This document shows, piece after piece, positions 53,885 through 63,927 of a stretch of DNA of 64,000 bases. Under the pieces are notes generated by a model. That model was given only the letters and a program-made list of their open reading frames with translations. It had not been told where the DNA came from and ran no database searches. How positions within the stretch are numbered: the first letter of the stretch is position 1; each line of letters opens with the position of its first letter. The stretch spans positions 124,001-188,000 of the forward strand of contig VFIW01000081.1 of the NCBI GenBank assembly GCA_006386115.1. The letters are read 5' to 3'. The translations under genes were made by a program, and so were the position numbers. This DNA comes from Globisporangium splendens. Taxonomy: Eukaryota; Oomycota; Peronosporomycetes; Pythiales; Pythiaceae.

Positions 53885-54835
53885 TCAAGAGGAACCACTT
53901 TTAGTTGTCGGTGCCTTTGAAGTTGAAGCGGGAGGAGGAGGTTTCGTTGCGCTCGTTGCTGCAGATGGACGCTCGTTTGGTGCTTGAGATGGAGTCTTTT
54001 TGCAAGAGTGCGTCTGCTTCTCCTCAAAGACGACGGGAAAGAGGTCGCGCAGTGTGTAATACGGTGGTGGCGGGATGGCATGAGAAAGGGGAGGTGCAGG
54101 AGATGTATCTTCGTGATCACTCACAGCACATCGCACCTCGCCTTGCTTTGCTGTGACCACAATCTCAAGGGAGGAGGCATCACCGGATGCTGGTGCTGGG
54201 ATCGGTGAACGCGATTGAGGTAGGGACATTGATGCAATTTCAAGTTGCTGCGTGTTCTGTCGCGTATCTGCCATGCTAAAATCCTTGCCAAGGAGGAACG
54301 ATGCTGCGACTGGGTGTACTGGAGCTTCTGTCGTGCCGTTATGCGCACTATTATCAGAATCGCTCTCACCGATATCCTGCATTCTTTGGTCTTTCTCTGC
54401 ATCGCGCATTGATTCGCTCTCCATTTGCGCATCTCCATCGCCTTCCGCGTTGCCATCATCTTTCTGCTTTATTCCATCACGACCAATTTCACCTTCATCA
54501 CCTGCTTCCACGGGCAACTCCGCATCATCGTGGTGGCTCTTTTCCTCCTCTGCCGTCCGTGGTGACCGTGGGTCCACAGCCTCGTTGTTCTCGCATTGAT
54601 CGTCACCATTGCCCTCATTCGACAAGAGACTCGTGCTAAACTTACTTAGCTCAAGTCTGGCTTGTTCGTCGTCGTCACCATGATCTCCCTTGTCGTTGGT
54701 GCTGCTACCAGCACCGTAATCGGACGCGAATGAGCTCATCGAGAGACCCGTGAGGCTCATGGACGTGTGCGTCATCATCGTATCACCCTGGAACCCCGGT
54801 TGCATGTTCCCGTGGTCATCTTCGTACAGCTCCAT
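53885..54835 (-). CDS. Acidic low-complexity protein, unknown function
   Basis: A 316-residue frame from the ATG at 54835 (MELYEDDHGNMQPGF). It is rich in Asp, Glu, Ser and Pro, with a YYTLRDLFPVVFEEK segment near residue 265 as the only conserved-looking motif, and ends in a Pro/Ser/Thr/Lys tail. It could be mostly disordered. No family is recognised. The frame is open on the other strand as well in places, but the strong acidic bias and the start context favour this strand. A spliced C-terminal exon cannot be excluded. Confidence 0.5.
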   Translation of the reverse strand: MELYEDDHGNMQPGFQGDTMMTHTSMSLTGLSMSSFASDYGAGSSTNDKGDHGDDDEQARLELSKFSTSLLSNEGNGDDQCENNEAVDPRSPRTAEEEKSHHDDAELPVEAGDEGEIGRDGIKQKDDGNAEGDGDAQMESESMRDAEKDQRMQDIGESDSDNSAHNGTTEAPVHPVAASFLLGKDFSMADTRQNTQQLEIASMSLPQSRSPIPAPASGDASSLEIVVTAKQGEVRCAVSDHEDTSPAPPLSHAIPPPPYYTLRDLFPVVFEEKQTHSCKKTPSQAPNERPSAATSATKPPPPASTSKAPTTKSGSS

Positions 54836-55070
54836 CTTTCTCTCTCTTTCTCGTATGTGTGTCCAGCGCGTCCTATACACACAAAGCACAACACACACGC
54901 ACACAGGAACGAGTTGCAGCTATTCCAAGAATGGCATTTTTGTGAAACGACTTGGCGATCCACCCGCAGTGTCTTTCAATACATAGATATATATATTTGA
55001 TTTCATCCGCAACCGCATAGATTCATGTCATCACGGCAGCAAACTCGAACCGCTGACACGTGTGGGTGCT

Positions 55071-55980
55071 TTACAGGAAGCTCGCGTAATCCTTGACGAG
55101 ATCGCGCACACTGTCGACCTGCGCCACGGCGTGCTGCGCTTTGTCAATGTCGCTCAGCGCCGCGCGCCGCGCAAACTCGACGGTTTTCTCGACCTGCGCG
55201 AGTTGCGCAGCCTTCTGCACGCGCAGTTTCTGCAACTGCTGGAGCTCCTCGTTGACGACACGCTGTCGTTCTGCGAGCACGAGCAGCTCGGGTGAGATCA
55301 GCTTGGCGTCGATCTCGATCTCCTGATGCTCTTCGTCATCTGTCTGGCCGCTTCAGTACATAAAGGCACAGCCGCGAAAGCGTAGCAAACACGCACAATG
55401 CGTTAGAAAAGAGAGAATGAGACCGTTGGGAGACTGTCGCTGAGCAAGTCGCATACCCGTTGGCTTCGGCGCGAGCGCGTTTGCGCAGCAGAGTCTCCTG
55501 CGCTTCCTGGATCCACGCGTCGAGCGCGTCAAACTCGGCGTTCACGTGCTTTTCCTGCACGAGGCTCTCGAAATGCGTCTAGCGCAGGTAGAAACGCACA
55601 TATAACAACGTAAGGGTCGCACGCATGACATGGTTTGAAGACAGAAGCGACCACCACCACCGCAACAACGAGTCCCTCACCTCTGTGTCCTCACACACGC
55701 CGAGAATGACCTGTGCGAGCGCCTCATCGGCCTTCGTGTTCTCTGCAGCAGCATCGCTGCTCCCACTCGCGCCATCAACACCGTCGCCGCCGTCGTCGTT
55801 GAAAAAGCCCTGCAGCAGGTCGCCGTGGTCCTTGCCGCCCTTGGTCTTCTTGAGCATCTTGCGCAGACTCGCCTGCATGGGCGCGCGGTTGATCGTCACG
55901 TTCAGCGCCTTGCTCAGCGCCAGCCGTGTGTGCTTGGCGCGCACGGACGACGCGCCGCTCGCCGCCACCTTCATGCCCAT
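55071..55980 (-). CDS. Small coiled-coil protein, three exons
   Basis: I assembled three exons on the minus strand: 55980-55681, 55578-55457 and 55350-55071, with introns of 102 bp (phase 0, GTGAGG...CGCTAG) and 106 bp (phase 2, GTATGC...CTGAAG). The product has 233 residues. The first ~50 residues are basic (LSKALNVTINRAPMQASLRKMLKKTK). An acidic Gly/Asp-rich linker follows, then two helical segments (EKHVNAEFDALDAWIQEAQETLLRKRA and a C-terminal coiled coil of ~75 residues ending in DYASFL). The size and layout recall small kinetochore subunits such as Nnf1/PMF1, and the head-to-head neighbour looks like MIS12, but I cannot show this from sequence. Confidence 0.6.
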
Positions 55981-56264
55981 TTGCTCTTCTTCCTTTGCCT
56001 GATAGCAGTGTGTTGCATTGTGGCTGTGTTACTTCACACTAAAATAACTTAAAATGGCTTTTTGCTTTGTTTGCGGTACCACATGGCAGGAAAAAGGGGA
56101 TCGCGAGTACCAGGTACACCAGTACATTTTGTATCATACATGGCATATAGTATCTGATTAGTGTCCTCTTTTAGTGCATTGGTCGAATGTTACTTTTCGG
56201 GTGTTGTGTTGCCGCGAAACACAAATATTTGAAAATCAAAGCAGCGAAGGAAGACGCAAGAGCG

Positions 56265-57476
56265 ATGGAGGAAGACGACAGCTGGACGCAGCTCATGAGC
56301 GAGTGTGCGACCCCAACGACGCGTCTGCGTGTGTATCTGTGTATGCATGTGCGTTGTGCTCACCTTGTACATGTCTGTGCCTGTGTGTAGTGCACGCGTT
56401 GAACGCGGCGTCGATCCAGAAGCATCGAGGGAAGCTCGAGAACGCCATCCACCAGGTACAATATCGCGCAGTTATATACGTGCAATATGGCAGCGCACGC
56501 GGGTATTGTGTCGTCCTATGCGCACGCCTAACAGACGGTCCCTCGCTGCGGATGTAGAGCCTGGATCCGTGTAATGACAAGAGCAAGCAGACCCGTCAAC
56601 TCAACGTCATTGCTGAGGTGAGTATTGCCCAGATACACACAAAAAAAGAAGTTTAGCGGGTGCTTTTATTGGTGCTTCTTATGTACAATTGCCATGCACA
56701 GATCTCTCGCCTCTCGATGGAGGTCGTGCAGCGCGAACTAGAGAAGAACATGGCGAAGTTCGATCTCTACGTGCGGCGCAATCCGCTGTCCGTGCCCGAG
56801 CACCTCCGTGACGAAGTTGCTGCGATCCGCGCGCGCGAAAAGCAAAAGAAGCTCGATGAGAGTGACCCTGAGGCCGCCAAACAGCGCGCCATCACGGCTG
56901 CGCAGGAAAAGCTCCAGCAAGCCCAAAAGCAAATTGAGGAGCGCCGCCGCGAGATCCTCCAGGTACTCTACCGCGTATGACAAATTACTCTTCCTCGGAT
57001 GAAGGTTAATGGTTTTGACGCATTCCTACTGCTATGCAGCTGGACACTCGCATGGAGCAGCTCAAGCAGGAGACCCGTGCGTTGGCACAGACAAACGCGA
57101 AATTCCGCGACTTTCTCCAAGCGCAGGACCACATTTTACGCATCCCGAGCGACATCACCAACCCATTGAAGCGCACGTCGCAGGAGTTGACGCGACTGCA
57201 CGCGCACGCCGAGCAAATGGATACGATGCAGGGTACCCTGGACGAAGACGCAAGAGCGTTCAAGCGCGCCAAAGCCGACACACGCGCCACATTTTGTAAG
57301 TGTTTGGATAATCGCTTTGCTGTGTGTGGCGGATATTGAGTTGAACTGACTCCTGTCGTTTTTTGTGTGTCTTTTGACCTCTAGTAAACCTGCGGAAGCG
57401 CTTCGTGACGAAGATGAAGACCAGTCCCGCGCTGTCGGAGTTCGCGACTGCTTTGGGAGCGAATGAACCACGGTAG
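56265..57476 (+). CDS. MIS12-like kinetochore protein, six exons
   Basis: Six exons keep one frame: 56265-56328, 56391-56455, 56558-56617, 56702-56962, 57040-57295 and 57385-57476, giving about 265 residues. The end of exon 1 is the least certain boundary because several GT donors lie close together. Residues ~65-95 contain ELEKNMAKFDLYVRRN followed by PLSVPEHL, which resembles the MIS12 signature (F.LY..RN..SVPE, known from plant and animal Mis12). A long coiled coil (about 105-210) follows, with DTRMEQLKQETRALAQ and FRDFL.AQD. Mis12 links centromeric CENP-C to the outer kinetochore. The family call rests on this motif, size and layout. The gene is divergent from the coiled-coil gene, with ~285 bp between starts. 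It is unusually intron-rich for this window. Confidence 0.6.
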
Positions 57477-57864
57477 GCAAATAAACAAGTGTGTATGATA
57501 GATAGGTGCACAACCCGAGCATGGAAGAAATATGAGCACGCTGCAGTTTGTGGCACGCACGGCAAAGCGCAACACGGCGTCGAAAATCGTCAACGCCAAA
57601 ATGATCGCTGGATGTATAGTATTACGAACTCTCTGGTGTCCACAGACTGCATGAGAATTGTTGTGTGGAAGAGATGGAAATGATGTATATTGTGATTCTG
57701 TGAGGTTACTTGATCCACAATGATTAACGAGGCACATTGTGTGGTAGACGAACAGTTTCAAGATAAAGTTGCAAGAACGACGACGAATGTTTCACATCAC
57801 GTCTGAACACAGTATGCAAAACGCAAACGTGTATTATCTCTCTTTTTGTTGAAAAGCGAGTCGC
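57477..57864. other. Intergenic region between convergent MIS12-like and ankyrin-kinase genes
   Basis: About 390 bp between two converging genes. I see nothing specific beyond 3' untranslated sequence. Confidence 0.4.
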
Positions 57865-60800
57865 TCATGGACTGAAGGCTGAGCTTGGCTTGGATGCATT
57901 CGTCGCCGACTCGTTGTGGGCAAACTCGGTCAGTATGTCGACAACAGTTGCCATACTCAAGCGTTCAGTTGGATCAAACGCACACATCATCTCGATCAGA
58001 TCCCACTCGCGATCACTCATCACGTCTGGACGAGGTGGGAGCCTCTGGTGGCGCAATACAAGGAAACGGACACCTGCATCAAGAAAACTCCCCCATGGAT
58101 AGTCGTCTGTCACGGCTTCCAATATACACATCCCAAACGAGTAGACATCCGAAGCAAGAGAAGGTCGATCTCCTCGCAAGTACTCGGGAGACTTCCAGCG
58201 AACAGCACCTTGCCTCTTCTGATCAATCGTGATCTCCACACTACTTGGAATGCTACTGAGTCCGAAACCAGCAATTTTCGCCTTTCCATCAGCACCAATC
58301 AGGATATCGTTACATCTCAAGTTGTTGTGAACTACGTGCTGGTCGTGCAGATACTGCAGCCCTAGCGCGGTCTCGAGCAGCTTGTTCCACTTGATCGATC
58401 GATTTTCATTGCGCCGCAAAAAATCTCCTAACTCTCCATGCGGTGCATATTCGCATATGAACAAGCGATTCCCACCGGTATATGCGCCGAAAAGCTTGAT
58501 GACATGCGGATGATGCAGCGGATACCACATCCGCAGTTCGTGAAGAAACAGCTCGCGAGAAACGGTTGCGGGATCTTCTTCGTATCCCATAATTTTGACA
58601 GCCACTGGAGTGCCTAACCATTTCCCACGGTATACGGAACCAAATCCACCTCGACCAATCATATCATCGACTTGGTACTTCACTTCGTGAAAAGGTATAA
58701 ACCATGGGAAACGGGTTACTTCTTCACTACTTGGGTCACTCGCAGTAGAATGGATGCGCTGGAATTTGTGGTTGAGACCAGTTCCTTGAAAGTGTTGAAT
58801 GCGCACCACATCAAGTGTGTTGTTGGAACCCTCATCGCCAGTATCTCCGATTTCTACTGGTTTGACAGAATTCTTGATAGTTTCAGACTTCCAATCATGC
58901 ACAACTGACTTGAGGTCGCTAACCTTGAGCATACCCAAGAGCACATCGATCTTTCTGTGAAGAACATTGAACTGCAGCGACACTCTCTGACTTCTTGCTC
59001 GTCGAACCGCTGAAGTCTTGGAGACGGCTACTACACCAAGAAAAGTATCAATATCCACGAGCATCTCACAAAACTTCGTCACCACTGGGTCGCCTGGTCG
59101 TTTGTGCAGCTCCACCAGTCGCGTGTAGATATCAAATATTCGTTTGTAGATGACTTCAACAGACTCACTCGAATCTCCAGTTAGGCGGCTCTTTGCATCC
59201 AGTTTCTCCAAGAATCTTTCAATTGTGCTTGAAAGTTGAGGAAACATGTAGCCTCGGAGATCGACAGATTCAGACGAAGTCACACCGTCGACAGCTCTCG
59301 AATTCTCTGTTGCCTGAGACCTCCGATCTGCAAATTGATTCAAATGTTCGACCACATACGCTATCTTCACTCGTCTCGATGGATCAAACAGGCACATACT
59401 CTCGATCAACTGCCACTCTGGTAAACTCATCTCCACTGGTCGCGGTGGTAGCTTCGTCCATCCAACAGATGACGCAGCAACACCACGTGTCTCAACAGTC
59501 CAAGACCGGGTTCCCGTGATCGCTTCCAAGATGCACAGACCAAACAAGAAGATGTCGGACGCAGTCGTGAACTCTTTTTTGCCCTCCGAGCACTCGGGAG
59601 GTCGACAGTTCGCGTCATCCGAAGCCGCTCCTGACGTGTTAGATATGACACCACCTTCAAACGGTGCGATCTTCGCCAACCCGTCCGTGCCGACCCAAAT
59701 GCGATCACATCGAAGATCTCCCACAACGCACTCTCGCTCATGAAGATATTTGAGACCCAGACCGACCTCAAACAACTTTTGCCACTTCAGATGAGAATGC
59801 TCGTCGATGGACAAGTACTCGCGTAGGCTCGTGCTTCGGACGTTCTCAAGGATAGTCAGATACGGCTTTCGGATATGGCATGCGCCGTACAACTTGAGCA
59901 CATTCGGATGACTCATCTGGAACCACAGATCGACAAACGTGGTGAAGTCTTGACGAGAGCCTCGAGACTTGACGACCATGACATCTGTGCCCAACCATTT
60001 GCCTCGAATTACCCAATTTGTATGGTTGCACTCGGACACTTCAGCGTAAGTAGTAAGGTCCACGTCGTAAGGAGATATGAACCATCGAGGGAGATCGGGT
60101 ACTTCTTCGTCAGAGAGCATCAGTAACTTGTCTAAGGAGCGTTGCAAGAGATCGAGTAGCTCTTGATTGTATTTTCCACTGTGCACGACGATCTCGTATT
60201 GCAGAAGCGATATCGCTTCGACGAGGTCTGCCTTGGTATTCAAATCTGCGAGCATTTGGTCATCATCGTTCAATGCATCGTGGAATTTTTGGAGAACAAA
60301 TGCTAGATCAGGTTGCCACCAAACATTCCAACGACCAGGGATTGGATCGTCGTGCAGTGTACGCTCCAACTGATCAATGCCAGCATGAATGTCTTTAATG
60401 GTACTGATGATATCCCGACTTCGACTCATCAAAGCGATTGCGTTTTTGTAGTCGATCAATTCGAGCAGTCTTTCGAGTCGCGACCAAACCGCCGTGTACT
60501 GAACTTGAAAGTCTTGATTCGTTTGCTCGTGCCGTTCGAGAGATTTCAACCTCAAGGCTACAATTTTGCAAACTGGTCGGAACTCGGGTATGTTAACTGG
60601 ATACTTGACGTCCATATCTTGAGATTGGAGGACTTTACGTACACTTACCGAATCCATTTCAGGTGAGGATACCAGTGATTCTTGTTCACATAGAACACGT
60701 AGATCATTCACAACTGTATCGATTTGCACTCGCTCGAGTGGATCGAAGCGGCACATCTTCGTTACTAGGCTCCATTGGTTGTCACCCATTTCAACGGGGC

Positions 60801-63800
60801 GAATCGGAAGTACACCTCGTTTTACGTTGTAACAAACAACAGCATCAAGCTGGTTTGTACTTTCCCACGGACACTTTCCAGTAAAGGCTTCCAGGATGCA
60901 CATGCCGAACGAATAGACATCAGAAGCCAGAGTCGTCTGTTCATTGCAAAGATACTCAGGAGACCTCCACTGCTGTGCGCCTTGCTTCTTTGGGTCGATT
61001 TTCACGGAAACACTGCCTGGAATGCAACTGAGTCCAAAGTCTGCTATTTTGGCAGATCCGTCGACGCTGATGAGGAAATTATCGCACTTCAAATCGTTGT
61101 GGACGATATTGAGCTCGTGCAAGTACTTCAAACCCAGCGCCACTTCGTATAGCTTCTGCCAAATTTTGTCGCGGTTGGTCACTAAGTAGCTTCGCAGGGT
61201 TCCATGTGGCGCGTATTCGCACACGAAGTAACGTTTTCCAAGATGCCACGCGCCAAACAACTTGATGACGTGGGGATGATTCAGTGGGTACCATATCCGC
61301 AGCTCGTGAAGAAACAGTTCTCGAGTAGAGGTGCCTTTATCTTCTTCATATCCCATATACTTGACCACCACAGGACTTCCTAGCCATTTCCCTCTGACAA
61401 CCAATCCGAATCCGCCTATTCCAACGACATCACCAATCTTGTAGCTGAGCTCATGCATCGGAAGCAGCCAAGGAAATCGGGTAGCTCGTTGGCTCTCTTC
61501 GTGATCACTGTCGATAATGATACGCTCGAAATCTGGGTTCACGTTTGACGGATTCGAGTACTCAATTGTTACCACTTCGCCATCAGGTTCGTCTTCACCG
61601 AGCCGATTATCAAAATCCTCTTCTGTGTTGTTGGTAAACCGCATCTTCGTATTTTCTCCCGTCGCGTGCTCTTTCCAGTTGTGAATCGAGTTGACAGTGG
61701 CAGGAGCGAGAAACGTCAACAGCTCGTCGATCTCTCGATGCAGGACATTAGTCTGCATTTTTTGACTTCTCTCTAGCCTTTTCACTGACTCTGCCGAAAA
61801 CACCAACCGGCAAAGACGTTCCAGTAGAACTAACGCTTCACAGTATTTCTGGACGGCAAGATCACCACGTTGGCAGTGCATTTCTTGTAGTCTTTGATAT
61901 ACATCAACAAGACGCTTGAACACTGCAAACAGAGGCTTTTGAGTTCTTGAACTTTGGTTCTGAACTCTTTTCCCCAAAACCTGCAACATATAATCAATCG
62001 TGCCTGGAAGTTGAGGAAACATGTAGCCTCGGAGATCGGCAGATTCAGACGAAGTCACACCGTCGACAGCTCTCGAATTCTCTGTTGCCTGAGACCTCCG
62101 ATCTGCAAATTGATTCAAATGTTCGACCACATACGCTATCTTCACTCGTCTCGATGGATCAAACAGGCACATACTCTCGATCAACTGCCACTCTGGTAAA
62201 CTCATCTCCACTGGTCGCGGTGGTAGCTTCGTCCATCCAACAGATGACGCAGCAACACCACGTGTCTCAACAGTCCAAGACCGGGTTCCCGTGATCGCTT
62301 CCAAGATGCACAGACCAAACAAGAAGATGTCGGACGCAGTCGTGAACTCTTTTTTGCCCTCCGAGCACTCGGGAGGTCGACAGTTCGCGTCATCCGACGC
62401 CGCTCCTGACGTGTTAGATATGACACCACCTTCAAACGGTGCGATCTTCGCCAACCCGTCCGTGCCGACCCAAATGCGATCACATCGAAGATCTCCCACA
62501 ACGCACTCTCGCTCATGAAGATATTTGAGACCCAGACCGACCTCAAACAACTTTTGCCACTTCAGATGAGAATTCTCGTCGATAGCCAAGTACTCGCGTA
62601 GGCTCATGCTTCGGACGTTCTCAAGGATAGCCAGATACGGCTTTCGGAGATGGCATGCGCCGTACAACTTGAGCACATTCGGATGGCTCATCTGAGACCA
62701 CAGATCAACAAACTCGGTGAAGTCATCACGAGAGCCTTGAGACTTGACGACCATGACATCTGTACCCAACCATTTGCCGCGAATTAGTCCATTGACATGG
62801 TTGCACTCGGACACTTCCGCGTAAACAGTAAGGTCCACGTCGTGAGGAGGTACGAACCATCGAGGGAGATCAGGCACATCATCGTCAGAGAGCATCAGTA
62901 GCTTGTCTAAGGAGCGTTGCAAGAGATCGAGTAGCTCTTGATTGTATTTTCCACCGTGCACGACGATCTCGTATTGCAGAAGCGATATTGCTTCGACGAG
63001 GTGTGCCTTGGTATTCAAATCTGCGAGCATTTGGTCATCATCATCGTTCAATGCATCGTGAAACCTTTTCCAAGTGATTTCTTGGTTCGTTTGCCACGCT
63101 TCACGCCAAGCACTGGAGGATGGATCAACTTTCAATTTACGCTCCAGATGATCCAAGCTAGAGTAAAGGTCTTCAATAGCCTTCATAAATTCTCTGCTGG
63201 AAGAGACACGAGTTATGATGTTCTTTCGATCAGGTGACGCTCGTAGCTTGCACAAATGAAACAAACTCGTCACAAAGCTTGCCATCATACTCGATCGTGC
63301 ATCCCCATCACCACTTTGCACCACAAGCAAGTAGACTTTTTGCAGTCTGTCCAGCACGCCGATCCACACTTCCTCAAATTCGTGCATCGAACCACCACAT
63401 TGCTGCAGTTTGTGCAGGGTTGCTGGTAGTAAAGACGGCTTGCTTATTCTCACTCCATCGAATTTCCAGCATCCGAGATCGTTTATCTGGTTGGCAACGT
63501 CGACACGACCCCACAGAGCAGCACAAGTCAGAAGCGTCTCACCAGTTGCAGATCGGACATTGACGGACGCTTTTGCCTCGATCAGTTCCTTCACAACGTC
63601 AAAATGACCTGACTCCGCAGCGATAATCACCGCTGTTTCTCCAAGTGCATTGGCGTGGTTCACGGATGCACAGTGCTGAAGCAAAGCTTGAACAACGTTC
63701 ACACATCCGCGCCGGGACGCAGCGATCAATGGAGTATTGTCAGCACGATCCAAAATGTCCATTTGTGCTCCATTTTCAACCAAAATCGACACGATATCAG

Positions 63801-63927
63801 CGTGTCCATGCTGTGCTGCAATGTGCAACGGGGTCTCGTCGTTAAAGTTGAGGTCGTCGATCATACTGCCGCTGGCAAGAAATGTTTGCACTTTCTCCGG
63901 ATCCCCATTTCGGCACGCATCATGCAT
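57865..63927 (-). CDS. Ankyrin-repeat protein with two tandem pseudokinase-kinase units (long copy, 5' end uncertain)
   Basis: A single open frame of 2020 residues from the first ATG at 63927; it stays open to the window edge, and a polypyrimidine-CACAG tract near 63950 could instead be a 3' splice site, so the real start may lie outside. Residues ~1-160 are ankyrin repeats, followed by a helical region. Four TKL-like kinase folds then follow. A (356-610): no Gly-rich loop, VVGDLRCDR and PFE, so a pseudokinase. B (818-1085): GIGGFG loop, VVK lysine (~856), HNDLKCDN (D945, N950) and DFG (963-965), so probably active. C (1282-1540): like A. D (1740-2010): GRGGFG loop and VAVK lysine, but HNNLRCND and GFG, so probably inactive. 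The pseudokinase-kinase order recalls JAK kinases, where the pseudokinase controls the kinase; here that is inference. Units C-D match the short copy at 44.4 kb. Confidence 0.85.
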   Translation of the reverse strand: MHDACRNGDPEKVQTFLASGSMIDDLNFNDETPLHIAAQHGHADIVSILVENGAQMDILDRADNTPLIAASRRGCVNVVQALLQHCASVNHANALGETAVIIAAESGHFDVVKELIEAKASVNVRSATGETLLTCAALWGRVDVANQINDLGCWKFDGVRISKPSLLPATLHKLQQCGGSMHEFEEVWIGVLDRLQKVYLLVVQSGDGDARSSMMASFVTSLFHLCKLRASPDRKNIITRVSSSREFMKAIEDLYSSLDHLERKLKVDPSSSAWREAWQTNQEITWKRFHDALNDDDDQMLADLNTKAHLVEAISLLQYEIVVHGGKYNQELLDLLQRSLDKLLMLSDDDVPDLPRWFVPPHDVDLTVYAEVSECNHVNGLIRGKWLGTDVMVVKSQGSRDDFTEFVDLWSQMSHPNVLKLYGACHLRKPYLAILENVRSMSLREYLAIDENSHLKWQKLFEVGLGLKYLHERECVVGDLRCDRIWVGTDGLAKIAPFEGGVISNTSGAASDDANCRPPECSEGKKEFTTASDIFLFGLCILEAITGTRSWTVETRGVAASSVGWTKLPPRPVEMSLPEWQLIESMCLFDPSRRVKIAYVVEHLNQFADRRSQATENSRAVDGVTSSESADLRGYMFPQLPGTIDYMLQVLGKRVQNQSSRTQKPLFAVFKRLVDVYQRLQEMHCQRGDLAVQKYCEALVLLERLCRLVFSAESVKRLERSQKMQTNVLHREIDELLTFLAPATVNSIHNWKEHATGENTKMRFTNNTEEDFDNRLGEDEPDGEVVTIEYSNPSNVNPDFERIIIDSDHEESQRATRFPWLLPMHELSYKIGDVVGIGGFGLVVRGKWLGSPVVVKYMGYEEDKGTSTRELFLHELRIWYPLNHPHVIKLFGAWHLGKRYFVCEYAPHGTLRSYLVTNRDKIWQKLYEVALGLKYLHELNIVHNDLKCDNFLISVDGSAKIADFGLSCIPGSVSVKIDPKKQGAQQWRSPEYLCNEQTTLASDVYSFGMCILEAFTGKCPWESTNQLDAVVCYNVKRGVLPIRPVEMGDNQWSLVTKMCRFDPLERVQIDTVVNDLRVLCEQESLVSSPEMDSVSVRKVLQSQDMDVKYPVNIPEFRPVCKIVALRLKSLERHEQTNQDFQVQYTAVWSRLERLLELIDYKNAIALMSRSRDIISTIKDIHAGIDQLERTLHDDPIPGRWNVWWQPDLAFVLQKFHDALNDDDQMLADLNTKADLVEAISLLQYEIVVHSGKYNQELLDLLQRSLDKLLMLSDEEVPDLPRWFISPYDVDLTTYAEVSECNHTNWVIRGKWLGTDVMVVKSRGSRQDFTTFVDLWFQMSHPNVLKLYGACHIRKPYLTILENVRSTSLREYLSIDEHSHLKWQKLFEVGLGLKYLHERECVVGDLRCDRIWVGTDGLAKIAPFEGGVISNTSGAASDDANCRPPECSEGKKEFTTASDIFLFGLCILEAITGTRSWTVETRGVAASSVGWTKLPPRPVEMSLPEWQLIESMCLFDPSRRVKIAYVVEHLNQFADRRSQATENSRAVDGVTSSESVDLRGYMFPQLSSTIERFLEKLDAKSRLTGDSSESVEVIYKRIFDIYTRLVELHKRPGDPVVTKFCEMLVDIDTFLGVVAVSKTSAVRRARSQRVSLQFNVLHRKIDVLLGMLKVSDLKSVVHDWKSETIKNSVKPVEIGDTGDEGSNNTLDVVRIQHFQGTGLNHKFQRIHSTASDPSSEEVTRFPWFIPFHEVKYQVDDMIGRGGFGSVYRGKWLGTPVAVKIMGYEEDPATVSRELFLHELRMWYPLHHPHVIKLFGAYTGGNRLFICEYAPHGELGDFLRRNENRSIKWNKLLETALGLQYLHDQHVVHNNLRCNDILIGADGKAKIAGFGLSSIPSSVEITIDQKRQGAVRWKSPEYLRGDRPSLASDVYSFGMCILEAVTDDYPWGSFLDAGVRFLVLRHQRLPPRPDVMSDREWDLIEMMCAFDPTERLSMATVVDILTEFAHNESATNASKPSSAFSP
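57895..60290 (-). repeat. Inverted repeat arm, right (2.4 kb)
   Basis: Reverse complement of about 45190-47570, nearly identical at DNA level. It covers pseudokinase C, its linker and domain D of the long gene. Confidence 0.8.
59240..59770 (-). repeat. Homogenised pseudokinase tract (shared three times)
   Basis: This stretch, the segment at about 62015-62545 in the same gene and the segment at about 45695-46230 in the short copy are almost identical. In the compared ~400 bp I counted about two differences between the two within-gene copies. On both sides similarity falls, and downstream of FPQL the two units of the long gene become unrelated at once. Confidence 0.75.
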
